Source: Seminavis robusta (Eukaryota; Bacillariophyta; Bacillariophyceae; Naviculales; Naviculaceae). Taken from it: DNA of 64,000 bases. The translations under genes and the position numbers were made by a program. A model generated the notes under the pieces. The model had not been told where the DNA came from, did no database searches, and saw nothing but the letters and a program-made list of their open reading frames with translations. Of the stretch, positions 51,268 through 61,887 are shown piece by piece (positions within the stretch are counted from its first letter, which is position 1; each line of letters opens with the position of its first letter). The stretch is taken from contig CAICTM010000010.1 in the NCBI GenBank assembly GCA_903772945.1, positions 1 through 64,000 on the forward strand. Direction: 5' to 3'.

Positions 51268-53466
51268 ATGACATTGCGACCCGACCCCCCGAGTGATCCT
51301 CCCGCTGTTTCTTTCACTGCACCGGTAGCTGAAGTTGACTCTTCTGAATCTGAAGACTACCAGTACGATCATCAGGAGGACGAAAAGGAAGAAGAAAAGG
51401 TAGAAGAAGAGGTTGCGAACACCGATGGCGCTGGGATTTCTCATACCAGTGGTACCGCGGGAGAAGATGAAGTGTGGGGAAGTGAGAGCGTCCATGAATG
51501 GCTCTCTCCTAGCATGGCTTACCTTAAGGGTCCCGCTGTGGGGCCTGAACCTACTCTGTTGGGAGAGGAGCCTTCAGTAACAAACCCCGGAGCAGAGTCG
51601 GTGGGTCCCGCACAAGAACCAACTCATGACTCAACACAACCTCCACTATCTCAAGGGAGCACCCAACCAACTTCTACAACTTTGACTGGCAGCTCCCAAG
51701 AAGGTCACCACCAGGGCCAGTCAATCACCTCCCACGGCCCCGGTCAGTCAACCAGCATTCCCCTGGTTGCAAATGTGGAACCTGTCCATGCCCAAGAAGA
51801 TGGCCCTCTCTTGGAAGCTAGGTTGGTTACCTCCACCATTGTTTCCAAGCAAAGCTCTGAACAAGGTCAGGCATTCTTTTGTGCACGGTGCATTCCCAAC
51901 TCTGCAGGTGCAAGGTGGCTATGTTTTGGCATCTCCTGTCTTCTAGCGATTGTGGCTGTGGTGGCTATTATTTGTAGTGGTGGCATTTGCAGTGCAAGTG
52001 ATGAAGGAAACAGTTTGTCTTCGTCAGCACAAAGGCAAGAAAACCCGGATGCTCCTGTGGCCACCCCAACACAATTTGTGCCTAGCCAAAACCCCCAAGC
52101 CGAATTGATTCTCACCCCGCAAGCCAAAGCCGCAACCTCGCCATCGATGAATCCGTCCATTGAACCATCCCTTCTCCCTTCGCTGGAGCCATCGTTGCTC
52201 CCTTCACTCGGACCATCCTTGTTCCCTTCTCTCGAACCATCGTTGCTCCCTTCACTGGGACCATCATTGCTGCCTTCTTTCGAACCGTCCCTTGCCCCTT
52301 CAACCATACCTTCAACCATTCCCACTCCAGAGCCAACACTGGATCCAACAAGTTGGCCTTCCTCGGAACCTACCGTGGACCCGTCGAGAGAACCAAGCAG
52401 AGATCCTACTAGACTCCCAACCACTGGCTCACCCACCCCAATTCCTACGGCAACACCAACCAGACGTCCTAGTCCAATACCCACCTCTCGACCAACTTTG
52501 CAGCCTGTAACGCTAAGGCCAACATTTCGACCCACGCCGCAACCAACATTTCGACCCACGCCGCAACCAACGCCAAGGCCCAGCCGAAGGCCAACGCCAA
52601 GGCCGAGCCGAAGGCCAACAGCGCAACCAACGGTGGCTGCAGTGCCACCGACGTCATCTGGAAATCAAGATTGCCCTAGCATGATTGCTGTGGAAGGAAA
52701 TGTCACAATTACGTTCTTCTTTGTAGACCGAGGTCCGACGGAGGAGGAACAAGTTGAAGCATACAACGCCACCATCGATTTCTTTGACGACACGTTTCGA
52801 GCTGCCTTCCCGGGGACCTTTCAATCTACGGTGCAAGCAGACATGATCAGCTCGACGTTTGATTTCGACGAGCGCGACCTGACGATTGAAATTGCCTCTC
52901 AGTATCTGTTCTCGCCATGTGCACCATCCCTAAATGAAGCCCAATCTGCTGTTGACAACGCCGACTATGACGCATTGTGGTCGGATTATGTTCGTCCTGA
53001 ATCTACCGACGTGGCCAATCTACTTGTGTTTGTGGAAGGGGCTTTTTTCGAAGGAGGTCCTACAGATGTACCGGTATTGTCGGGTGGACTCGAGATCGTT
53101 ATCACAATCGAGTATCGTGTTGGAGACGCCGCTCCTGCGAGTCCCACCGATGCGGAGATTGACAACTTACTTGATGCCAAAGCAGCTTTCTACGTGCAAA
53201 CGTTTCAATCCGCATTTGGAGATTCATTCATTTCACTGAATGTGGTCGAATTCTCGGACATGGAAAGTCCATCAAGTGGAGGTTGGGTAACTGAATTTGT
53301 GGCGAATCTAAGTTTAGAAGATCCTTTGCCGGATACAGACACGGTGATCGCGGTAATTGAAGAAGCAGAATACACAACCTTTATCCTCGAAGAGGTCCTT
53401 CAACTTGGCCCTTACTTTGCCTTCGTGAATGGCCTCGACCTCGTTGCAGGTGCTCGGGTCGTCTGA
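51268..53466 (+). CDS. Single-pass membrane protein with PSxxPS stalk and repeated ectodomain
   Basis: About 732 residues from the ATG at 51268. The acidic, probably cytosolic N-terminus contains WLSPSMAYLKGPAVGP (about residue 78) and LLEARLVTS just before one transmembrane helix (WLCFGISCLLAIVAVVAIIC, about residue 217). A long stalk follows, made of PSLEPSLLPSLGPSLFPS-type and then RPTPRPSRRPT-type repeats, as in diatom surface and cell-wall proteins. The ectodomain has two homologous units of about 125 residues (VTITFFFVDRGPTEEEQVEA and IVITIEYRVGDAAPASPTDA, each with FFDDTFRAAF/YVQTFQSAF), perhaps SEA-like. No signal peptide, so a type II or signal-anchor topology is likely. Paralogous to the next gene over the N-terminal 250 residues only. 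Confidence 0.75.
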   Translation: MTLRPDPPSDPPAVSFTAPVAEVDSSESEDYQYDHQEDEKEEEKVEEEVANTDGAGISHTSGTAGEDEVWGSESVHEWLSPSMAYLKGPAVGPEPTLLGEEPSVTNPGAESVGPAQEPTHDSTQPPLSQGSTQPTSTTLTGSSQEGHHQGQSITSHGPGQSTSIPLVANVEPVHAQEDGPLLEARLVTSTIVSKQSSEQGQAFFCARCIPNSAGARWLCFGISCLLAIVAVVAIICSGGICSASDEGNSLSSSAQRQENPDAPVATPTQFVPSQNPQAELILTPQAKAATSPSMNPSIEPSLLPSLEPSLLPSLGPSLFPSLEPSLLPSLGPSLLPSFEPSLAPSTIPSTIPTPEPTLDPTSWPSSEPTVDPSREPSRDPTRLPTTGSPTPIPTATPTRRPSPIPTSRPTLQPVTLRPTFRPTPQPTFRPTPQPTPRPSRRPTPRPSRRPTAQPTVAAVPPTSSGNQDCPSMIAVEGNVTITFFFVDRGPTEEEQVEAYNATIDFFDDTFRAAFPGTFQSTVQADMISSTFDFDERDLTIEIASQYLFSPCAPSLNEAQSAVDNADYDALWSDYVRPESTDVANLLVFVEGAFFEGGPTDVPVLSGGLEIVITIEYRVGDAAPASPTDAEIDNLLDAKAAFYVQTFQSAFGDSFISLNVVEFSDMESPSSGGWVTEFVANLSLEDPLPDTDTVIAVIEEAEYTTFILEEVLQLGPYFAFVNGLDLVAGARVV

Positions 53467-53853
53467 ACAAGTGCGTGTGGTTGTTGAAAGCAATGCAATG
53501 CATGCATTGCGAACAGTTACAGTAAGGGTCCAGTGCTTCCAGATTTGACTCGTGAAGGGAAGGGCAACCCACACCCATCCTCAATTGTAAAGTAGCTGGC
53601 TTTAATGAGATAGTCTTGCAGTATACAGGTAGCTAGCTATCTTGCTCAATCTAAGATCCCAAAGCTCGAGCTGCTCGTGTTGTCCTGAGTGTCACTCAAA
53701 GATTTAAGACCCTCTATCTTCGTTCATACGACTGCTTGTACCAGGTAGGGGATCGCGCGCTTCGAATTTTTTTATTCAATAAGACAGCAACGGCATTTGT
53801 TTCCGTGGAGGTCCACAATCTTAAGGATCGAGACTTGACCAAGAGGATCGACG
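53467..53853. other. Spacer between paralogous membrane-protein genes
   Basis: 388 bp with an ATGCAATGCATGCATTGC palindrome near 53491-53508. No gene. Confidence 0.4.
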
Positions 53854-56405
53854 ATGAGAGAACGATTTGATCCTCCCGCTGACCCTCCAATGGGTTCAGA
53901 AGATGCCACTCGACTTGAACGAGAAGAAGAAAAAACAGAAGAAATCGCTCCACCGAGTAACACCGCTACGCAAGGACACGATCAAAATGGCCAAGGCGAT
54001 GGTGGCAACGGAAATCGATATCCCGATTGGATGTCACCCTCTATGGCATACTTGAAAGGCCCTGCAATTGGTCCAGCGGATCCCACGTTGGTTGGACAGG
54101 CAACAACAGGGGCAACACCACCACCATCACCAAGCCCTGCAGCTGCAGCGATTCCAGGAGCTCAACCAATTGGTCCTGCTCGTGATTCAAACCCTAACCC
54201 TAATCAAGCTTTGCAACCCAGGAGGTCTCATGAACTTTCTCCTTCCATGGCCTACCTGAAAGGTCCTGCTGTAAACGATGTTGGTCCTGAGGCTAGACAG
54301 CAGCAAGCGCCACCAAGCCCTGCACAAGCTATTCCAGGAGCTCAGCCTGTTGCGGGGCCTCCTAGACATTCAAACTCCAACTCTGATGCTCGCCAGTCAA
54401 GGACCAGTGGACAGCCTTCGGCTACCTACACATCCACTGCATCCAGAGCTACCACTAGCACCCAATCCAACAATGCTCCTGTGGTTGCCTCGGATGATCC
54501 GCCTCTCTTGGAAGCTAGGTTGGTTACCTCCAGCATGCTTATAAAGGAAGAATCTCAAGCCACTGCCCCATCCGGCATGGCATGGTACATTCCCACTACA
54601 GCAGGATCCAAGTGGTTGTGTTTTGGATTTGCCTGTTTGATTGCTATTGTCACTGTTGTTGTCATTTTATGTGTGGGTGGAGTCTGCAGGGCTGGTGATG
54701 GTCCAACACCTGCCCCAGTCGCAACCACTACTAGCGGTACCAATGCTGGAACTTTCGGGGGTTCTACTCCCACGACGACTGGGGATCCCGCTGCACCAGG
54801 GACACCGGCAACCGCCATGCCGACAATGGCAGCCACACCTGCAGTCACCAGCGTGGCTCCGACGTCCGAATCGTCCACTACCGCTGAAATGCCTTCGATG
54901 GAGTCAACCAACCCACCAGTTTTGGTCATCGATGTGGCATCGTCGACACCTACTTCGGAACCCGTTGCTATTCTGACGACTCCACCGCCCAATACCCCAC
55001 AACCGTCCAGTCAGCCGGCAGCATCAAACATCGTCTACAGGGCCAGGTACTTTGGTCGATTCCAGCATGTTCTCAGCCCTGGATGCCAGGCTCCGAATCC
55101 TACAGTAACGCTCTATTGCGGAGGACAAATCGAAAACGTCAGGACGACAAATCCTGACATTCGCTGCGCTGCTGCGAATAACTTCACGTTATCAGATGGT
55201 CGCAACGCAGTAGTGTGCGAGCCTCTCTGTGCGGGAGCTGCTTGCGAAAGTGTGTTTGTGTCCACGCGCACTCTTGGGGCGGAACCGATTGGTGGCATTT
55301 TCTTTGAATGCACGGGCAGGATTCCTCTGGATGTGTTTGGTGGATTAGGGATTACGGGGAATACACGGACTCCCGGATCTTGTAACGGTACGGACCCAAA
55401 TTCTCACAATTTGAGGCTCGTGCAACTGGGATTGTCCTGTCCTGTGGAGGGTGCTGAGGCCGAATACGTTTTTGATAATCTGTATGTTGAGTGCGGTCCT
55501 GGTAATATGCCAATTCAGCTCTATGGCAATTACACATGCCACTACGGACGAACATGCGGTAGTTCGCCTTGTGAGGTATCCTTTGACCAACAATTGCTTA
55601 TTAATGCCGACCCCAATCGATTTGAACACTGCATCATTGCCAGCGATGAAAGCCCTGTGCCAGAAATACCAGAACCAGAAATCCCTCCGCGTCCGGATGG
55701 AATATACACGGCACGATTCAATATGGTTTGGCATTTTCTCGCGGACATGTCAGTCTGCATTGGAAGTGAAGCAGAGATACGTGCAACCTGTACGAACGGG
55801 AATATCACGATTCTATCTCAGGAAGCCGACAAATGCGCGCAGGTGTCTAGCAGCGCTGTTGTGTGTAACGGAAATCCCGCGATGGTTGAAGGAATGGTGG
55901 AATACGTACGTTCCCTCTATTAGTGGCAATATGTTTCCTGGCACGTAACGGAGCTCTCAAAAAGCGCCTTTCCTTTTCCAATTTCTCACATGGGCAGCAA
56001 TGTTCTTCCTTCAATGAGCTTCCCGATTCGACGGCGGAATTCGCGACAGGTATGTTATTCTTGAGTTCGGAATTTCTCTCCAGAAATTCTCTAACATCGG
56101 ACGCTTGTACTTGTGAAGGCACAACAAATTGTTTTTCGTCATCAGTAGAACAGATCGTAGAACACATTCTTCAGCTCGGAATCTTCTGTGGAGATCAGTT
56201 TGTGTATGAGGATATTTTTCTGGAATGTGGAGCTGGAGACGACTTTGACATCATCGCTTCCGAAGGATTTTCTTGTTTGGAGTCTGTTACAATCCCACCT
56301 GAACCCGGCGCCGGTACATACACCATCCCAGCTGTGTTCATTGAGACCGACTACAGATGGCACCGTCTGGCATCAGATATCTGTTTCGATTTCGAACCAA
56401 ACTGA
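53854..56405 (+). CDS. Single-pass membrane protein with Cys-rich ectodomain, paralog of preceding gene
   Basis: Two exons, 53854-55905 and 55998-56405. The 92-bp intron starts GTACGT and ends GGGCAG, phase 0; reading through it would stop at 55921. About 819 residues. The N-terminus repeats the chassis of the previous gene: DPPADPP, SPSMAYLKGPAIGP (present twice, about residues 61 and 130), LLEARLVTSS and a transmembrane helix (WLCFGFACLIAIVTVVVILC). The stalk is Thr/Pro-rich but lacks PSxxPS units. The ectodomain is Cys-rich (TLYCGGQIENVRTT, VCEPLCAGAACESVF, CHYGRTCGSSPCEVSF) with at least two repeats of a disulfide unit ending in FDNLYVECGPG or YEDIFLECGAG. It is unrelated to the ectodomain next door. 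Function unknown. Confidence 0.72.
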
Positions 56406-56586
56406 GCTTGCTTCCCCAAAGCGCCAATGACATCCTGGAAAATGTTCTACTCTGCAGGTAGAGGCACATCGAAAACAGCAAGAGAATATTAGCACAGTTG
56501 GTTCTATAAAATTATAATGCAACGTGTCGGAGTAATAATGAAACACAGGGGTAACAGTTGCAACGACCCCACGGCCCGCATGTGAC

Positions 56587-59500
56587 CTAGCCACTGGAGA
56601 GAATGGCTTGTGCGCGCGTCTCGGGAACTATCGCTGGCGACGTAGCAAACGTCACTTCATTCGATTCGCTGGCATACTCCTCGGGGTTGTAGACTGCCCT
56701 GCTTCGGCTGGGAGAGCCCCAATTGTTGAAGAGCGCAGCTGCTTCTTTGAGATGATTCTGGGCATCGCTTGTCAAGCCATGGCGGATGTACAAGGCGGCA
56801 AGACGTTCATGCGCCAGAGCTCGATCATGGGGGACGCTCTGTTGCTCTGAAAGGAGGATGGCTTCTTTGAATAGCTTGACCGCCTCAGGAAACGGGTTCT
56901 TATCGAGTGCTGCTTGCTCTGCTCTGACAAAGCAGAAATACCGGCAAATGTTTGGATTGCCATTCTTGGACCATGCCTTGATCTTTTTAGAATGAAAAGC
57001 GGCCATTTGCTTGTACTTGTTCTTCTTCGTTTCAGCATACAAGGCAAAGAATGCCACGGCGCAATTCATATGCAGTGAAGGCATCGCGTGAGCTCCGTGG
57101 AAGATCTTGTCAAACTCTCCCTTGTAAACGTTGTGCTTTTCGATCAGTTTGACCGTCTTTTGGTAGTCGCCAGCCCAGAATGTGCTGTGCAAATGCAATC
57201 GTTCAATGTGGCTCTTCGAGTTTCCGTCGGTATCGGCGCGTTCTGCAATTCTCAGGAGTGGAGCCCAATCCTCCGGACGGCCACGCATGGTCAGTATCAT
57301 TTGCCACACTGCCCTTGTCGGCAAGGATATCTTGTCCTGCTTGAGATCCACCATTTGCTGGACGTATGCCAGGCAATCCTTCTCCAAGATCCCAAGTGGC
57401 ACACCCATGTGGAATCCCGATTCGAGATAGCAAAAGATGGACCACAAGGCGTTAACTGCATCGCCACACGCCATACCCACTTTGTATCCCTCCAAGAAAT
57501 ACAAGCGGATATGGGATGGGGGGGTTCGCCAGTGCAGAGTAAAGCCGGCTGCGATGAAAAGTGTTCGAGACTTGGTTGATTGACTGATTTCGTCGCGGTC
57601 GTAAAGCGCCAACGCCGCTTTTCCAAATTTGCTGCACCCTTGCAGGTCGGAGAATACGGCTGCCATAAGCATCCCCGTCGTACACAACATCGGAGGCGTG
57701 TAGTCACAAATTCCATGCTTGATGGTGTATTGGAAACTTTTTAAGATGACAAGAGGGAACATGCTGGACTGGCATTGATAGCTGTATGTGCTGAGCATAT
57801 CGAGCAACTGCATGGCCCATTTCCGGGATGGATCAGTCATGACTGGGAGTTCTAGAATGCGCTTTTCCAATGTCTGTACGGAGAGCTCGGTTTTGAGCAT
57901 AGATGCCATGATATGCATGGTCCATCCATACTTTGGGAATTTCAGTCCTAGCTGTGCGAGGACTTCTATACACTTTTCCATGGCTTCTTCCGTGTGACCT
58001 TGGGCATTGATTGTTTCCATCCACACATTGTAGGCACGTTGCTTGTCCAGGATAGGCCGGCCAGGCATGGCCCAACACACATGTTCACAGCAGATGCGTG
58101 CCTTGTCCAAATCCCCGACGCAAAAGTGTGCTTGCGCGGCCGACGAGTAGAGTTCCAAGCTCAACTCGTAATGACAGTGCCATGGATCGTTGGTGGGTAG
58201 CAATCTCATGCCTCTGTCCAGATACATGACCGCACTGACATAGGCGGCTGACTTCATGGCCTTGACGCCAGCTTTCCAGTTGAGGTCCGCCAGTATGAGC
58301 CGATTATCTTCTCCCACAGGCAAATGGTCCGTATCACAATCCAAGAGCCCCGCCAGAATGAACACGTATCGATCCAAGTCTGCCTGTCCGTACTCGGCCA
58401 TGAGAAAGCGCCCCAGCTGGAGCCTTCGGTCCACGAGTTCTCTCTCCTCCAATAGCGCATATGCCGCTTCCTGAATTTTGTCATGCTCCCATTTGATCTT
58501 GTCGTTTTGTTTGTACAGAATTCCTTCTGCCACGCATCGCTTCAAAAAGACGTCCGGTGGAACAGTACTATCGTCCGTGTTTTCGTTTTCGTCGGGAGTG
58601 GGCATTTCGGTGTTGGTTGTAACGTTGGAACGACTCCTATTTCTCCTACCGGTATTGTTACTGAGGAGCTGGTTAAAATGAGGTACGACTCGTTCGAGAA
58701 TGGAGACTTCAAAGGATGCCCCGAGACAAGCCACGACGGGCAAGAGCCGCCGTATTCCATCGGGTAGATTCTGTAGCTTAGCTCCAATCATTTCGACTAC
58801 ATTTTCCGAGGCTCGTTCTCGGACCTCAATTTGTTCCAAGTCCCATTCCCATTGGAGTTTTTCCAAGTTGAATGTGAGAAGGGGCGTATCGGTCAGTTGC
58901 TTGCTGGCCAATGACTTGAGTAGCTGAATGACATACAGTGGGTTTCCTTCTGTCTTGCGATGAATGCAATCAGCCAGGGGCATGGTTTCTTGTTGTTGTG
59001 TTGATGAATTATTGGCCGAGAGGACATCCGCGAGTAGCTCGTTGACTTGATTTCGATCCAAGTTTTGGACTTGTAGTTGTTGTGTGATGATGGTGAAGGA
59101 GTTTGGATTCTTGCTATTTTTGCAGTGTTCTTGAATGACCATTAATGTTTGTTTGAGTGGATGTTCCTCTGTAACTTGTTCGGTGCGGTAGCTGACCAAG
59201 ATCAAGACCCCGTTCTGAATATATTCATTGCCACAACCTGTACCTGCATGATTAGCCGTGTTGGTATTGGGTTCAGTGACAATGTTTTGAATGAGATCGA
59301 GTGAGGCCGCATCGGCCCAATGACAATCATCGAGGAACAAGCATACGCGTCCAAAGGATGCAATGATATGGAGTAGTTTTCGAATGGCAAAATTGAATCT
59401 ATTTTTGGCCTCATTGTATCCCATGCTGACCGAGTAGGAATCGTTTTGGGTGGCTGTTGCTGTGGACATGACCGATCTCGTCGAATTATTAACATGGCTG

Positions 59501-60537
59501 TTGGACTCGTGGTGACTTGATGGATGGTCTTGTTTTGGTGCAGTAGTATCTGCGGGAAGATAGGAGCCCCCCACAATTTGAAGCAGATCCGGAAAGACGG
59601 TGGTCAGTACTTGCAAGGTTTCCGTATCCAGTTCTTGCTGGAGTTTAGCTTGGACATCTTGAAAGGAGAACTGCCACTTGTCTCCCTGGTGCATGGGATT
59701 CTCCTTATGAGCAAGTAGAGCATCGCAAAGCTCTCTGCAAGCCATGGTAAAGGCTGCATAAGGTTCTACTGCATTGCTGTTATAGCTATGGACCGTGCCA
59801 CGGGAAGTGCCCGTAATGGATGTGCAGCATTGGTTCTGTTGCTCATACTTGCCACTAAGGAAGAATCCTCCCTTTTGCCGGACTAGCTTGCGTAACTGAT
59901 AGGCTAGTGCTGATTTGCCCGAACCGGAAACTCCTGAAATCTCGACGAGCTGTCTACTACGTGTATTTCGTGTGTTTTGAAAGGCGTCTCGGAGCTTTTG
60001 AACCTGTGCGTCTCTTCCATAAAGTCTCTGATCAGCGTGTAAGTCCAACTTGAGTTTGTTCAGTCTCATGCAACTTGTACCTGATGTACTAGTAGTAGAC
60101 CGTCGTTGACTGACACTCTGCGAAAGCTCCATCGATCTACGAAAGTTTTCCGAGCGGGGCTCAATGACATCAGTGGGGTTTTCCCGCGGCTTTTCCCACG
60201 AGGAATCCACGCCTAAACTAAAGCCAGAAGAATCGCGGCCCTTGGTGAAGCCACTGCTCAGGGCACTTACGCCATCGTCTCCTCCACCATACATAGCGTG
60301 GGGGAGATAAGCATGTCCGTGGCTGCTTAAGATACTCCCATTGCCGTTGTCGTGGACGGCAAAGCTCCCGGGACCAAAAGGACCTGATCCTCCTGAGTTG
60401 CGTGCAGTTACCACGTGTACATAGTCCAAGCAAGTATCCGAGTTGCGCAGACTAGTGCTCGTTACACTGTGGCGGCGACTCGTCTGATCCATAGAGGAGC
60501 GCCTCTTCTTCTTATTGCCGACCAGTGGGAGCTTCAT
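56587..60537 (-). CDS. Large STAND-type P-loop ATPase with helical-repeat C-terminus
   Basis: 1316 residues in one exon, ATG at 60537. The first 160 residues are disordered and Ser/Gly-rich. An AAA_16-type domain begins at about 173 with YGRDAQVQKLRDAFQ, then Walker A GVSGSGKSAL (about 201), Walker B with CLFLDDCHWAD (about 408) and a sensor-like LVSYRTEQ. This is the module of signal-transducing STAND ATPases (PknK and MalT-like). A winged-helix-like region (DKIKWEHDKIQEAAYALLEE) and about 550 residues of TPR-like helices follow. No kinase, cyclase or DNA-binding domain is fused, so it is a switch or scaffold with an unknown output. Poly-Asn/Thr inserts lie in the ATPase. The gene converges on the Cys-rich membrane protein, with 180 bp between stops. 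Confidence 0.8.
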   Translation of the reverse strand: MKLPLVGNKKKRRSSMDQTSRRHSVTSTSLRNSDTCLDYVHVVTARNSGGSGPFGPGSFAVHDNGNGSILSSHGHAYLPHAMYGGGDDGVSALSSGFTKGRDSSGFSLGVDSSWEKPRENPTDVIEPRSENFRRSMELSQSVSQRRSTTSTSGTSCMRLNKLKLDLHADQRLYGRDAQVQKLRDAFQNTRNTRSRQLVEISGVSGSGKSALAYQLRKLVRQKGGFFLSGKYEQQNQCCTSITGTSRGTVHSYNSNAVEPYAAFTMACRELCDALLAHKENPMHQGDKWQFSFQDVQAKLQQELDTETLQVLTTVFPDLLQIVGGSYLPADTTAPKQDHPSSHHESNSHVNNSTRSVMSTATATQNDSYSVSMGYNEAKNRFNFAIRKLLHIIASFGRVCLFLDDCHWADAASLDLIQNIVTEPNTNTANHAGTGCGNEYIQNGVLILVSYRTEQVTEEHPLKQTLMVIQEHCKNSKNPNSFTIITQQLQVQNLDRNQVNELLADVLSANNSSTQQQETMPLADCIHRKTEGNPLYVIQLLKSLASKQLTDTPLLTFNLEKLQWEWDLEQIEVRERASENVVEMIGAKLQNLPDGIRRLLPVVACLGASFEVSILERVVPHFNQLLSNNTGRRNRSRSNVTTNTEMPTPDENENTDDSTVPPDVFLKRCVAEGILYKQNDKIKWEHDKIQEAAYALLEERELVDRRLQLGRFLMAEYGQADLDRYVFILAGLLDCDTDHLPVGEDNRLILADLNWKAGVKAMKSAAYVSAVMYLDRGMRLLPTNDPWHCHYELSLELYSSAAQAHFCVGDLDKARICCEHVCWAMPGRPILDKQRAYNVWMETINAQGHTEEAMEKCIEVLAQLGLKFPKYGWTMHIMASMLKTELSVQTLEKRILELPVMTDPSRKWAMQLLDMLSTYSYQCQSSMFPLVILKSFQYTIKHGICDYTPPMLCTTGMLMAAVFSDLQGCSKFGKAALALYDRDEISQSTKSRTLFIAAGFTLHWRTPPSHIRLYFLEGYKVGMACGDAVNALWSIFCYLESGFHMGVPLGILEKDCLAYVQQMVDLKQDKISLPTRAVWQMILTMRGRPEDWAPLLRIAERADTDGNSKSHIERLHLHSTFWAGDYQKTVKLIEKHNVYKGEFDKIFHGAHAMPSLHMNCAVAFFALYAETKKNKYKQMAAFHSKKIKAWSKNGNPNICRYFCFVRAEQAALDKNPFPEAVKLFKEAILLSEQQSVPHDRALAHERLAALYIRHGLTSDAQNHLKEAAALFNNWGSPSRSRAVYNPEEYASESNEVTFATSPAIVPETRAQAILSSG

Positions 60538-61887
60538 CTCATTTTTTATAAAACAAACAAAAACACAACCAATGATGATCCCAAAGTTTGCTTCAAGTTG
60601 CTGTTTGTGTTAGTTTCACGTGTGCCATGCAGGGGTACAGTACTACCAGTAGTACTGTACTTCCGGATGCAACGATGAACCACCCGATGCCCACGACCAT
60701 GTGGTGTCATACACGCACAGTTTTGGGGTTGTTGGTACACGTACGCGGTGGTGTGGCGTGATTGAAAACATACAAAGCAATAAGAGTTACGGACGGGTAG
60801 ACAGACGACAAAGAGAAAAGTATAGATGCATAGTTGGAGTCCAAAGGTAGGTGCGATTGACTGCGGTCTGGATGGCTTGTCTCGTACCGGTACATCTATC
60901 TACGAGTACTAGTTTCACCTCAAATGTAAGATATCAATATTTTTTCAAAAGCAAGCAGTATCCTTCGATAAAGGAGATTGCAATCTTAATGAAGGGGAAA
61001 GAAAAACAACAATCAAGGATTTATGACCAGACAAGGCCAGAAACCATTAAATCCCGACGACAGAGAATCTAACTGTTCTCATTTGCATGGCAGAATCAGA
61101 TTCTGTTTGGTCATTACATGTACCATACGAACAGTCTCATTCAACACAACGATCACAAGCTGACTGAGCAGTTGAGGCGTCCAGGCCGTGCATAGGCTGC
61201 GAGTATCATTGGATGTAAGCAAGTCTCAGCCCTACCGTACCCCAACCTGTGGCTCTTTGACCTGCCCAATCCATCGTAGTACAACACTTTACAGTTGCCT
61301 CATGTTGTCTTTCTTGGCAGCAAAAATGATTCGATTCGATTCATCAAAAGAGGTACGGAATTGCCGAAATGAGCAACCAACCGTAACCTGTATCTTGAAC
61401 TGCCACCGTACTAGCAAGCGACATTGCTGCAGGAGAGGCAAGCAAATCTACCAAGGTGGACTCTTCCCAGCCTTGTCTGCCCTGTTGCGAGCGTCCTCGA
61501 TTGAAGCGACTTTCCATAGCTCTTCCCATCCAGCATCGAAAGCTGGCATGAAAGCTGGCAAGAAACTCACTTAGCACCTCCCCCCACTTCCAGTCCTCGA
61601 ACGACTAAAATTGCTAAACAAAGTTGTTCAGGCGGTTATGAAATTTTGGGGGTACGTCAGTCCACTTATTGGCAGCATAAATTTAGTGATACTCGGTCCC
61701 CCAAGCCCCAAGTCGGCGCTGGTCCCCGATTCTTCGCATCCATCAAGAGAACGAGAGTCGAGTCATGGGAAGCCCATACCAGGGTGAGCACCGGTGAGCA
61801 CTGACAACTGATGGTGACGAGTGGGTATTGGCAGAACAATTATACTTCTCAGTCCATTCATACTGTTGCTTCTGATCGCCAGCCACC
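60538..61887. other. Divergent intergenic region
   Basis: 1.35 kb between two divergent genes. It contains promoter sequence for both and an AGTACTACCAGTAGTACT palindrome at about 60640-60657. No gene supported. Confidence 0.4.
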
